Source: Herbiconiux sp. (GTDB lineage: Bacteria > Actinomycetota > Actinomycetes > Actinomycetales > Microbacteriaceae). Taken from it: 64,000 nt of DNA. Positions within the stretch are counted from its first letter, which is position 1. Every line of letters begins with the position of its first letter. The notes under the pieces are model-generated. The model was not told where the DNA came from. It did no database searches and saw only the letters and a list, made by a program, of their open reading frames with translations. Both the position numbers and the translations under genes were made by a program. Where the stretch lies: NCBI RefSeq assembly GCF_023264855.1, contig NZ_JAHFUW010000017.1, positions 1 through 64,000 on the forward strand. The letters run 5' to 3'. Below are positions 25,359 through 35,366 of the stretch, one piece after another.

Positions 25359-26747
25359 GTGGTAGATCCAACAGAGCTGATCGTCGAAGCGGATGAATCT
25401 GTGATCGCGGGTCTGGACTATTGGCGTGACCTGCCGGTGAAGCAGCAGCCGGAGTGGCCGGATCGCCTCGCGGTCGAATCCGTCTCCCGCGAGATCTCGA
25501 GCTTCCCGCCCCTCGTCTTCGCGGGCGAGGTCGACAACCTGCGCGAACGGCTCGCCAGCGCGGCCCGCGGTGAGGCTTTCCTGCTGCAGGGCGGCGACTG
25601 CGCCGAGACCTTCGCGGGGGCGACGGCCGACCAGATCAAGGATCGCGTCAAGACGATCCTGCAGATGGCCGTCGTGCTCACCTACGGCGCCTCGATGCCC
25701 GTCATCAAGATGGGCCGGATGGCCGGTCAGTTCGCGAAGCCCCGTTCCAGCGACACCGAGACGCGTGACGGCGTGACGCTGCCCGCCTACCGCGGCGACA
25801 TCGTGAACGGCTACGACTTCACGCCGGAGTCGCGCACCGCGAACCCGCAGCGCCTGCTCGACGGCTACCACGTGGCCGCGTCGACGCTGAACCTCATCCG
25901 CGCGTTCACCCAGGGCGGGTTCGCCGACCTGCGCCAGGTGCACACCTGGAACAAGGGCTTCACCTCGAACCCGGCGAACGTGCGCTACGAGCAGCTGGCC
26001 GGCGAGATCGACCGCGCCGTCAAGTTCATGGTGGCGTGCGGGGCCGACTTCGAGGCGCTGAAGCGCACCGAGTTCTACGTCAGCCACGAGGCGCTGCTGT
26101 TCGACTACGAGCGGCCGATGACCCGCATCGACTCGCGCACGGGAACGCCGTACAACACCTCCTCGCACTTCGTGTGGATCGGGGAGCGCACGCGCGACCT
26201 CGACGGTGCGCACGTCGACTTCCTGTCGCGGGTGCGCAACCCGATCGGCGTGAAGCTCGGCCCGTCGACGACGGCCGACGACATGCTGCGGCTGATCGAC
26301 AAGCTCGACCCGAACCGCGAGCCCGGCCGCCTCACCTTCATCACGCGGATGGGCGCGGGCAAGATCCGCGACGCCCTGCCGCCCCTGCTGGAGGCGATCA
26401 AGGCGTCGGATGCGCTGCCGCTGTGGGTCACCGACCCGATGCACGGCAACGGCCTCACCACGCCCAACGGCTACAAGACCCGTCGTTTCGACGACGTGGT
26501 CGACGAGGTGAAGGGCTTCTTCGAGGCGCACCGCGATGCGGGAACGCACCCCGGTGGCATCCACGTCGAGCTCACCGGTGACGACGTCACCGAGTGCCTC
26601 GGCGGTTCCGAGCACATCGACGAGGACACCCTCGCGACGCGCTACGAGTCACTCTGCGACCCGCGCCTGAACCACATGCAGTCGCTGGAACTCGCGTTCC
26701 TCGTGGCTGAGGAGCTGGTGGCGTCGGGGAGCTCGCCCAGGAGCTAG
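25359..26747 (+). CDS. aroG: 3-deoxy-7-phosphoheptulonate synthase, class II
   Basis: 462 residues from GTG 25359. Class II (plant/mycobacterial) DAHP synthase, first step of aromatic amino acid synthesis, joining phosphoenolpyruvate and erythrose 4-phosphate. Key segments: LLQGGDCAETFAG (metal Cys), KMGRMAGQFAKPRSS, YRGDIVNG, GRLTFITRMGAGKIRDALPP, WVTDPMHGNG (metal His) and GGIHVELTGDDVTECLGG. Followed, as in mycobacteria, by a PknL-type kinase on the other strand and its Rv2175c-like partner. Confidence 0.95.
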   Translation: MVDPTELIVEADESVIAGLDYWRDLPVKQQPEWPDRLAVESVSREISSFPPLVFAGEVDNLRERLASAARGEAFLLQGGDCAETFAGATADQIKDRVKTILQMAVVLTYGASMPVIKMGRMAGQFAKPRSSDTETRDGVTLPAYRGDIVNGYDFTPESRTANPQRLLDGYHVAASTLNLIRAFTQGGFADLRQVHTWNKGFTSNPANVRYEQLAGEIDRAVKFMVACGADFEALKRTEFYVSHEALLFDYERPMTRIDSRTGTPYNTSSHFVWIGERTRDLDGAHVDFLSRVRNPIGVKLGPSTTADDMLRLIDKLDPNREPGRLTFITRMGAGKIRDALPPLLEAIKASDALPLWVTDPMHGNGLTTPNGYKTRRFDDVVDEVKGFFEAHRDAGTHPGGIHVELTGDDVTECLGGSEHIDEDTLATRYESLCDPRLNHMQSLELAFLVAEELVASGSSPRS

Positions 26748-26795
26748 GGATGGTGCGGTGGGGGTTTCTCGGCTGACACCGTCCTGCTGTGCTTG

Positions 26796-26961
26796 TTGCT
26801 GAGGCGGCCGGGCTTCGCTCGGCCGTCTCAGGCTGCGCCGGTCCTTGCCCGGCGCAGCGCGACATGTGAGCACGCGGTCGACGGACGCGGCCTTCGGTCG
26901 CATCCATCGGCCACGCACTCACCTTGGGTCGTCGAGTACGGCCCGAGACTTCGGTTGCCTT
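26796..26961. repeat. Dispersed multi-hairpin intergenic element, copy 2
   Basis: Lies between the convergent aroG and kinase genes. Hairpins match copy 1 (15511) with altered stems: A CTGAGGCGGCC/GGCCGTCTCAG (26799-26831), B GCTGCGCCGG/CCGGCGCAGC (26832-26858), C CGACGGACGCG/CGCATCCATCG (26879-26909), and a decayed counterpart of D (about 26938-26961). Linker sequences such as GCGACATGTGAGC and ACTCACCTTGGGT are almost identical to copy 1. Confidence 0.8.
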
Positions 26962-26980
26962 CTGAGGTGTTCTGCGCGTT

Positions 26981-29020
<2,040 letters not shown>

Positions 29021-29155
29021 GCCATCGAGTCTAGAGAGCGTCGTATCCAGTTCCCCGTATAGACACTGCATGCGAGGGGTTCCGGAGCGGAACTTTATTC
29101 ATTCGTGACGCAACGGGATTGTCACGGTTCTCCGGATGCGTGGCAATCTGTACTC

Positions 29156-29497
29156 GTGACTGATCTGCCCGCCACCGAATGGCTGACCGTTCCCGACCTC
29201 GTCGAGTTGCTCGACCTGACCCCCAGCCGCGTGCGGCGCCTGATCGAAGACCGCCACCTGGTGGGTGTGAAGCGCGAAGGAGTGCTCTCGGTTCCCACCA
29301 GCTTCGTGCGCGACGGCGAGCCGCTGACCGAGCTGCGGGGCACCATCATCGTGCTCACCGACAACCGGTTCACCGACGACGAGATCGTGGAGTGGCTGCT
29401 GGAGTCGAACGAGCTGCTCGACACCTCGCCCATCGAGGCGCTGCGGGCCGGCCGCAAGGCCGAGGTGCGGCGGATCGCCCAGGCGCTCGCCTTCTGA
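29156..29497 (+). CDS. Rv2175c-like DNA-binding protein, probable kinase substrate
   Basis: 113 residues from GTG 29156 (a GTG at 29105 would give 130). A winged HTH (TVPDLVELLDLTPSRVRRLI, EDRHLVGVKREG) is followed by LTELRGTIIVLTDNRFTDDE and VEWLLESNELL, matching the Rv2175c family of small actinobacterial DNA-binding proteins phosphorylated by PknL. Divergent from the kinase gene, as in mycobacteria. TTGTCA (29119) and CAATCT (29144) are possible -35 and -10 boxes, spaced 19, that would start the mRNA at the GTG (leaderless). Confidence 0.82.
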   Translation: MTDLPATEWLTVPDLVELLDLTPSRVRRLIEDRHLVGVKREGVLSVPTSFVRDGEPLTELRGTIIVLTDNRFTDDEIVEWLLESNELLDTSPIEALRAGRKAEVRRIAQALAF

Positions 29498-29509
29498 GCC
29501 GCCCGGGCG

Positions 29510-30619
29510 CTAGCTCTCGCGCTGCGTGATCACGCGGGCGAGCGAGGCCAGTTCGGCCCGTGCCGTGTCGCCGAAGGGGGCGCGCTCGAGTTCGCGAAGG
29601 GCCGTCTTCGTGCGATCGGCGATCATCGTCTCGACCTCGAGCACCGCGCCGGTCTCGCGCATGGTCTGCTGCAGCATCCGGATCTGGCTCTCGTTCAGCT
29701 CGGGGTCGCCGAGCAGCTCGTCGAACAGGCGGCGGGACGACGCATCCAGGCGCGCCCGGGTGAGCGCGACCAGCACGGTGCGCTTGCCCTCGCGCAGGTC
29801 GTCTCCCGAGGGCTTGCCGGTGCGCTCGGCGTCGCCGAACACGCCGAGCAGGTCGTCGCGCAGCTGGAAGGCGATGCCGAGCGGCAGCCCGAAGCGGCGC
29901 AGGCTGTCGAGCTGTTCGACGGATGCTCCGCGCAGCGTCGCTCCGATCACCAGCGGCGCCTCGACGCTGTACTTCGCCGACTTGTAGACGATCACCCGTT
30001 CGGCGCGCTCGAGCGCTTGCGGCAGTTCCACGCCCGCCCAGGCGCGCTCCTCGAGCAGGTCGAGGTATTGGCCGAGGGTGACCTCGGTGCGCATCTGGTC
30101 GACCGCCTCGCGCGTGGCGAGCAGGGCATCCGCGCTGGGGGCGCCCAGGATGGCGCGCGAGATCAGTTCGTCGCTCCAGGCCAGCAGCAGGTCGCCGAGC
30201 AGGATGGCGCTGCCCTCGCCGAAACCACGACCGGGTCCGCGCCATCCTTCCTCGGCGTGCAGGGCCTCGAAACGACGGTGCACCGAGGGGCGCCCGCGGC
30301 GGGTGTCGGAGTTGTCGATGATGTCGTCGTGCACGAGCGCAGCGGCGTGGAACAGTTCCAGGCCGGCACAGAGATCGACCAGCGCGTCGAGGTCGTCTTC
30401 GCTCGGAACGGCCGACGCCGAGTTGACCGGAGACACCGCCCGCCAGCCCCAGTAGCAGAACTGGGCGCGGAACCTCTTGCCACCGCTGAGAAGATCCCGC
30501 GAGAACGTCGCGAACGGGGCCAGCTCGGGTGCGATCCGCAGGAGAATGGAGTTCTGGGACGCGATGAACTCGCTGATTCGTGTCTCGACCAGATTGACTA
30601 GGCGCGGGCTTTCCATCAC
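29510..30619 (-). CDS. Polyprenyl diphosphate synthase
   Basis: 369 residues. Trans-isoprenyl synthase motifs: first Asp-rich motif VHDDIIDNSDTRRG, LLSGGKRFRAQ at the substrate entry, and second Asp-rich motif FQLRDDLLGVFGD. It condenses isopentenyl diphosphate with allylic diphosphates to make geranylgeranyl or longer chains for quinones, carotenoids or cell-wall carriers; length cannot be told safely. Position matches idsA2 beside pknL in mycobacteria. The stop lies 12 bases from the convergent Rv2175c-like gene. Confidence 0.9.
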   Translation of the reverse strand: MMESPRLVNLVETRISEFIASQNSILLRIAPELAPFATFSRDLLSGGKRFRAQFCYWGWRAVSPVNSASAVPSEDDLDALVDLCAGLELFHAAALVHDDIIDNSDTRRGRPSVHRRFEALHAEEGWRGPGRGFGEGSAILLGDLLLAWSDELISRAILGAPSADALLATREAVDQMRTEVTLGQYLDLLEERAWAGVELPQALERAERVIVYKSAKYSVEAPLVIGATLRGASVEQLDSLRRFGLPLGIAFQLRDDLLGVFGDAERTGKPSGDDLREGKRTVLVALTRARLDASSRRLFDELLGDPELNESQIRMLQQTMRETGAVLEVETMIADRTKTALRELERAPFGDTARAELASLARVITQRES

Positions 30620-30695
30620 TCGCCTAGCCTAGCCAGACCGAGCACACTACAATTAGCGCTACCACGCGTCGGTCCCGAGCCTGAGGTGAAATAGG

Positions 30696-31088
30696 ATGCC
30701 GCTTTCGGAGCAAGAACAAAGACTCCTCGATGAGATGGAGCGCAGCCTCTACCACAACGATGCCGACTTCGTCTCGGCCGTCAGCGGTGGTCGAGGTCGA
30801 TTGAACTACGGCGCCCTGGTGCTAGGGATCCTCGTGGGGATTCTGGGCCTCGGCATCGTCATCGCCGGTGTGATCTTCCACCAGCCGTTGATCGGCCTGG
30901 TCGGCTTCGTCGCCATGTTCGGCGGCGTACTGCTGGCCCTGCGCCGCAGCAAACGCGGCCGTGGCGTGCCGGCCGCTCCCTCGCCCTCCACTTCCACCCC
31001 TCGCGGAGGCAAAGCCGCCTCCAAGTCGGGGTTCATGGATCGCTTGAACGACCGCTGGGAGCGTCGCGACGACGACCGCAGCGAGTGA
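30696..31088 (+). CDS. DUF3040 membrane protein
   Basis: 130 residues. Starts MPLSEQEQRLLDEMERSLYH, the DUF3040 hallmark, followed by two membrane helices (ALVLGILVGILGLGIVIAGV and LIGLVGFVAMFGGVLLAL) and a basic Ser/Pro tail. Function is unknown; it is regularly found just upstream of mraZ in actinobacteria. Ended by a good terminator at 31130. Confidence 0.88.
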   Translation: MPLSEQEQRLLDEMERSLYHNDADFVSAVSGGRGRLNYGALVLGILVGILGLGIVIAGVIFHQPLIGLVGFVAMFGGVLLALRRSKRGRGVPAAPSPSTSTPRGGKAASKSGFMDRLNDRWERRDDDRSE

Positions 31089-31129
31089 TGACGCGGCCGC
31101 CCAGGCACACCGGGTGAGCTGAAAGAAGA

Positions 31130-31157
31130 GACCGGCCTTCGGGCCGGTCTTTTTTTG
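31130..31157 (+). terminator. Terminator between the DUF3040 gene and mraZ
   Basis: GACCGGCC pairs with GGCCGGTC over a TTCG tetraloop and is followed by eight T residues. It isolates the division cluster from upstream transcription. Confidence 0.93.
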
Positions 31158-31275
31158 TGCCCGGACACTCCACGGCGCCCACACTGCCCTCCATTTCCCT
31201 CCACCGCTCAGATCCGCGTGATAGCGCGGATCTTTTCTTGCTTTGAGCGCGAAATACCCCGGATTCGATTGATAG

Positions 31276-31305
31276 GTGGTGGAGAGTGGAGTAAAGTGGA
31301 GTGAA
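31276..31305 (+). promoter_or_regulatory. MraZ operator (GTGG repeats at 10-base spacing)
   Basis: GTGG occurs at 31276, 31286 and 31296, exactly ten bases apart, within GGTGGTGGAGAGTGGAGTAA and what follows. MraZ is known to bind direct repeats of this kind upstream of its own gene, so the dcw cluster is probably autoregulated here. Confidence 0.8.
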
Positions 31306-31341
31306 GCCCACAATTCTGGCCGGAAGAGTAAGGGGAGGTAA

Positions 31342-31773
31342 GTGTTCCTTGGCACGTACGCTCCCAAGCTCGACGACAAAGGGCGCATCATCCTCCCCGC
31401 GAAGTTCCGCGACGAGCTCGCCGGCGGTGTCGTGATGACCCGCGGCCAGGAGAACTGCATCTACGTCTTCTCCACCCGCGAATTCGAAGACCTGCACGAG
31501 AAGATCCGGCAGGCTCCGGTCACCTCCAAGCAGGCCCGCGACTACCTGCGCGTGTTCCTCTCCGGCGCCAGTGCCGAGACCCCCGACAAGCAGCACCGCG
31601 TGACAGTGCCCGCTCCGCTCCGCAGCTACGCCAACCTCGATCGCGACCTCGTCGTGATCGGCGCCGGCAGCCGCGCCGAGATCTGGGACGCCGAGGCCTG
31701 GAACACCTACCTCGCCGCTCAGGAAGCCGCCTTCTCCGAGACCGACGAGGAGGTGATTCCCGGACTCTTCTGA
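31342..31773 (+). CDS. mraZ: Transcriptional regulator MraZ
   Basis: 143 residues from GTG 31342 with GGGGAGG upstream. Two AbrB-like MraZ repeats: [20 protein letters not shown] and [20 protein letters not shown], each with the DxxGR or DxxxR core. It is the first gene of the division and cell-wall cluster and represses it in well-studied bacteria by binding GTGG-type repeats, which are present at 31276. Confidence 0.96.
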   Translation: MFLGTYAPKLDDKGRIILPAKFRDELAGGVVMTRGQENCIYVFSTREFEDLHEKIRQAPVTSKQARDYLRVFLSGASAETPDKQHRVTVPAPLRSYANLDRDLVVIGAGSRAEIWDAEAWNTYLAAQEAAFSETDEEVIPGLF

Positions 31774-31805
31774 GTCGTCGCCCCTGACTCCCAGCCGTTG
31801 CCCGC

Positions 31806-31863
31806 CCTGGCGCACTTCCCCGGTGCCAGGTCGACCGCCCTGACACTCTTCCCCGATGTCAGG
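31806..31863 (+). repeat. Tandem pair of 25-base hairpins between mraZ and rsmH
   Basis: Two units, 31806-31830 (CCTGGCGC...GTGCCAGG) and 31839-31863 (CCTGACA...TGTCAGG), share the loop TTCCCC and a downstream AGGTCG but have different, self-complementary stems. This looks like a duplicated RNA hairpin in the leader of rsmH. Confidence 0.6.
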
Positions 31864-31908
31864 TCGGAACAACGGATGGGGATCAGGGGCCGCGAATCCG
31901 GAGAACGG

Positions 31909-32910
31909 ATGCTCATGCCCGACAACACGAACCGGCCAGACACCACGAACCAGCCGCGCGACATCTCCGGCATCCACGCCTCGGTGCTGCTCGAGCGCTC
32001 GATCGAGCTGCTCGGCCCGGTGCTCGGCGAACCCGGCGCCGTGCTGGTCGACTGCACCCTCGGCCTCGGCGGCCACTCCGAGGCCTTCCTCGAGGCCTTC
32101 CCCGAACTGCACCTCGTCGGCCTCGACCGCGACCCCAACGCCCTCCGCCTCGCGGGGGAGCGGCTCGCCCGCTTCGCCGACCGCATCGACCTCGTGCACT
32201 GCGTCTACGACGACATCGACGAAGCCCTCGAGGGGCTCGGCATCGACGAGGTCGACGGCATCCTGTTCGACCTCGGCGTCTCGTCGATGCAGCTCGACAT
32301 GGTGGAGCGCGGCTTCTCGTACTCCAAGGACGCGCCGCTGGACATGCGGATGGATGACACGGCACCCTTCACGGCGGCCGAGATCATCGCCACCTACTCC
32401 GAGGCAGACCTCCGACGCATCTTCCGCGACTACGGCGAGGAGAAGCTGGCCGACCGGTACGCCCGCAAGATCGTGGCGGCCCGTGATGATGCCCCGGTGA
32501 CCCGTTCGGGCCAGCTGGTCGACATCATCCAGGCCGCCACCCCCGCCAAGTTCTCGAATCAGGGTCACCCCGCCAAGCGCGTCTTCCAGGCGCTGCGGAT
32601 CGAGGTGAACGCCGAGCTCTCGGTGCTCGAACGGGCGATCCCGCGGGCGATCGACGCGCTCCGGGTCGGCGGACGCATCGTGGTGCTCTCCTTCCAATCG
32701 CTGGAAGACCGCATCGTCAAGCGCGAGCTCGTGAAGCGCTCGAGTTCCACCGCCCCCGCGGGCCTGCCGGTCGAACTGCCCGAGCACCGCCCCGAACTGA
32801 AGCTCCTCGTGCGCGGCGCCGAACTGGCCGGCGACGACGAACGAGCCCTTAACCCCCGTGCCATCCCCGTGCGCCTGCGCGCCGCCGAGAAGATCCGGAG
32901 CATCGCATGA
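31909..32910 (+). CDS. rsmH: 16S rRNA m4C1402 methyltransferase RsmH
   Basis: 333 residues from ATG 31909, chosen because GGAG lies five bases upstream; ATG 31915 is an alternative. SAM-binding motif VDCTLGLGGHSEAFL, then GLDRDPNAL and the family signature GILFDLGVSSMQLDMVERGF; HPAKRVFQALRIEVNAEL and VLSFQSLEDRIVK complete the match. It methylates N4 of C1402 in 16S rRNA. Its TGA overlaps the ATG of the ftsL-like gene. Confidence 0.95.
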   Translation: MLMPDNTNRPDTTNQPRDISGIHASVLLERSIELLGPVLGEPGAVLVDCTLGLGGHSEAFLEAFPELHLVGLDRDPNALRLAGERLARFADRIDLVHCVYDDIDEALEGLGIDEVDGILFDLGVSSMQLDMVERGFSYSKDAPLDMRMDDTAPFTAAEIIATYSEADLRRIFRDYGEEKLADRYARKIVAARDDAPVTRSGQLVDIIQAATPAKFSNQGHPAKRVFQALRIEVNAELSVLERAIPRAIDALRVGGRIVVLSFQSLEDRIVKRELVKRSSSTAPAGLPVELPEHRPELKLLVRGAELAGDDERALNPRAIPVRLRAAEKIRSIA

Positions 32911-33530
32911 CGAACCTCGCCGGTGCCGCCATGGCACGACCCCGAATGACCCTGTCCGGAGGCGCGCCGGCCCCCGAATGGGAGCTTCCGGAGATCGCGC
33001 CGCGGATCGAGATCGTGCCCACCCGGGTGCAGAAGCGCGCCCGCCCGAAGATCGCGTACGCGGCCGTCGTCGTCACCGGCGTGCTCGCCATCGTGGTGAC
33101 GCAGCTGCTGCTCAGCATCGGCCTCTCCGACGGCGCCTACGAGGTGTCGTCGCTTCAGCAGGAGCAGAAGGAGCTCGACCGCACCAACCAGGTGCTGAGC
33201 GAGCAGTACGACAGCCTCTCGTCGCCGCAGAACCTCGCCGCCAGCGCGGAGTCGCTCGGAATGGTGGCGAACAGCGCCCCGGTGTACCTGCGACTCTCCG
33301 ACGGAGCCGTGCTCGGCTCGCCCGTGGCGGCTTCGGCCGGTACCCCGACCCTCACCGGCGGCCAGACGCTGATCCCGAACTCCCTGCTGGCGGCGCCGAC
33401 GGCCGCGGCGGATGCGGCGGCGACGACCGATGCGGCAGCCGCCGCCGCGGCCGTGAGCGCGCCTCCCGTCGAACCGCAGTCCGCCGACGTACCGTGGCAG
33501 GGTGCACTTCCCTCCCCGACCACGCGGTAA
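32907..33530 (+). CDS. ftsL: FtsL-like septal membrane protein
   Basis: 207 residues. Position between rsmH and ftsI, one membrane helix (IAYAAVVVTGVLAIVVTQLL at about 49-68) and a following short coiled coil (YEVSSLQQEQKELDRTNQVL) define an FtsL-type divisome protein, which together with FtsQ activates FtsW/FtsI. The C-terminal 60 residues are an Ala/Pro/Thr-rich tail not seen in classical FtsL. The start overlaps the rsmH stop (ATGA). Sequence similarity in this family is always low, so identity relies on position and topology. Confidence 0.8.
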   Translation: MTNLAGAAMARPRMTLSGGAPAPEWELPEIAPRIEIVPTRVQKRARPKIAYAAVVVTGVLAIVVTQLLLSIGLSDGAYEVSSLQQEQKELDRTNQVLSEQYDSLSSPQNLAASAESLGMVANSAPVYLRLSDGAVLGSPVAASAGTPTLTGGQTLIPNSLLAAPTAAADAAATTDAAAAAAAVSAPPVEPQSADVPWQGALPSPTTR

Positions 33531-33536
33531 TCGCGC

Positions 33537-35327
33537 GTGAACGCCGCTGCCCGCATCCACCGGAGCACCAAGCGCCGCGCCGCCGTGGCCGTAGCCGTCG
33601 TCGTGGCGGTCGTGGCCGTCTTCATCGTGCGGCTGGTCTCGATCCAGATCGTGCAGGCCGACGAGCTGAACGCCCAGTCGGCCGACAAGCTCTCGGCGCA
33701 GACCTCCATCTACGGCCTGCGCGGCGACATCGTCGACAACGACGGCACCGTTCTGGCCACCACCGTGCTGCGCTACGACGTGACCGCCTCCCCGGTGTCG
33801 GTGACCGACTTCGACCGCACGGGCGACGACGGCAGCACGACCACGGTCACCCCCACCCAGGCGGCGGCCGAGATCGCGGCGATCACCGGCCAGACCTCCG
33901 ATGAGGTGTACGGCATCCTCACCGCCGACCCCGGCTCCAACCACGCCTATGTGGTGCAGGGCATCGATGTGGACAAGTTCCGGGCCATCCGCGATCTCGA
34001 GATCCCCTGGCTGTACTACGAATCGCATCCGGTGCGCACCTACCCCAACGGCGCCGTCGCGGGCAGCGTCGTGGGCTTCATGGGTGAAGACGAGAACGGC
34101 ACCGCGGTCGGCACCGCCGGCGTGGAGCAGATCGAGAACCAGTGCCTCACCGGCACCGACGGCCTCGAGACCTACCAGCGCGGCGCCGACGGCGTCGCCA
34201 TCCCGGGCAGCACCGAGACCGCGGTGCAGGCCGTGCAGGGCGGCACCGCGCAGCTGAGCATCGACAGCGACCTGCAGTGGTTCTCGCAGCAGGCGCTCGT
34301 CGACCGCATCAACGAGACCGGAGCCGCCTGGGGCACCGTCGTGGTGCAAGAGGTCAAGACCGGCAAGCTGCTGGCCGTGGCCGACTACCCGAGCGTCGAC
34401 CCCAACAACGTCGACGCCACGCCCGATTCGGAGCGCGGCTCGATCGCCTTCCAGTCGCCGTTCGAGCCCGGCTCGACCTTCAAGGCGCTGACCGCGGCAT
34501 CCGTTCTCGAGGCCGGGGCGGCGGATGTCGGCACCCAGGTCGAGGCGCCCTACATCTTCACCGACGCGAACGGCGCCTCCACCCGGGACAGCGAGTTCCA
34601 CGTCGACCCGTTGCGGCTCACCTTCGCGGGTGTCATGCAGGAATCCTCCAACACCGGCTTCGGCATGCTCGGCGAGCGGCTGAGCTCCGAGCAGCGGTAC
34701 GACTTCATGCAGAAGTTCCACATGACCGAGCCCAGCGAGGTCGGCTTCCCGGCCGAGTCGGGCGGCATCCTGGCCCCGTGGCAGGACTGGGACGACCAGA
34801 CGAACCTCACCACCACCTTCGGCCAGGGTGTGTCGACCACCGCCATCCAGATCGCGAGCCTCTACCAGACCATCGGCAACGGCGGCGTGCGCCTGCCGGT
34901 GTCGCTCGTGCAGGGCTGCCAGGCCGCCGACGGCACCGTGACGGATGCCCCGGCCACCGACGGCCAGCAGATCGTGTCGAGCAAGACGGCGACCGACGTG
35001 GTGAACATGCTGGAGACCGTCGTCACCGGCGGTTATGCCAGTGCCGACCTCGAGATCCCGGGCTACCGGGTGGCCGCGAAGACCGGTACCGCGCAGATGA
35101 GTGACGGCAGCGGAGCCTACGGCGACAGCTACATCACCTCGGTGGCGGGCCTCGCCCCGGCCGAAGATCCGCAGTACGTCGTTTCGGTCACCATCGCGAA
35201 GCCCGTTACCATTGAGTCTGCTCTGGCTGCGGCACCGGTCTTCCAGAAGATCATGTCGCAGGTCCTGAAGCAGAACCGGGTGCTCCCCTCCACGGAGCCC
35301 GGGCCCGACCTGCCCACCACGTACTGA
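33537..35327 (+). CDS. ftsI: Septal peptidoglycan transpeptidase FtsI (PBP3 class)
   Basis: 596 residues from GTG 33537. One N-terminal membrane helix (VAVAVVVAVVAVFIVRLV), a class B PBP dimerisation domain (about 60-220) starting with IYGLRGDIVDNDGTVLA, and a transpeptidase domain with the active-site SxxK in PGSTFK, SxN in ESSNTG and KTGT in AAKTGTAQM. It cross-links peptidoglycan at the septum. It lies six bases after ftsL and 39 before murE. The catalytic motifs are complete. Confidence 0.95.
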   Translation: MNAAARIHRSTKRRAAVAVAVVVAVVAVFIVRLVSIQIVQADELNAQSADKLSAQTSIYGLRGDIVDNDGTVLATTVLRYDVTASPVSVTDFDRTGDDGSTTTVTPTQAAAEIAAITGQTSDEVYGILTADPGSNHAYVVQGIDVDKFRAIRDLEIPWLYYESHPVRTYPNGAVAGSVVGFMGEDENGTAVGTAGVEQIENQCLTGTDGLETYQRGADGVAIPGSTETAVQAVQGGTAQLSIDSDLQWFSQQALVDRINETGAAWGTVVVQEVKTGKLLAVADYPSVDPNNVDATPDSERGSIAFQSPFEPGSTFKALTAASVLEAGAADVGTQVEAPYIFTDANGASTRDSEFHVDPLRLTFAGVMQESSNTGFGMLGERLSSEQRYDFMQKFHMTEPSEVGFPAESGGILAPWQDWDDQTNLTTTFGQGVSTTAIQIASLYQTIGNGGVRLPVSLVQGCQAADGTVTDAPATDGQQIVSSKTATDVVNMLETVVTGGYASADLEIPGYRVAAKTGTAQMSDGSGAYGDSYITSVAGLAPAEDPQYVVSVTIAKPVTIESALAAAPVFQKIMSQVLKQNRVLPSTEPGPDLPTTY

Positions 35328-35366
35328 GGCGCAGACGGGCGATGACGACGAGAACCAAGGAGACCA

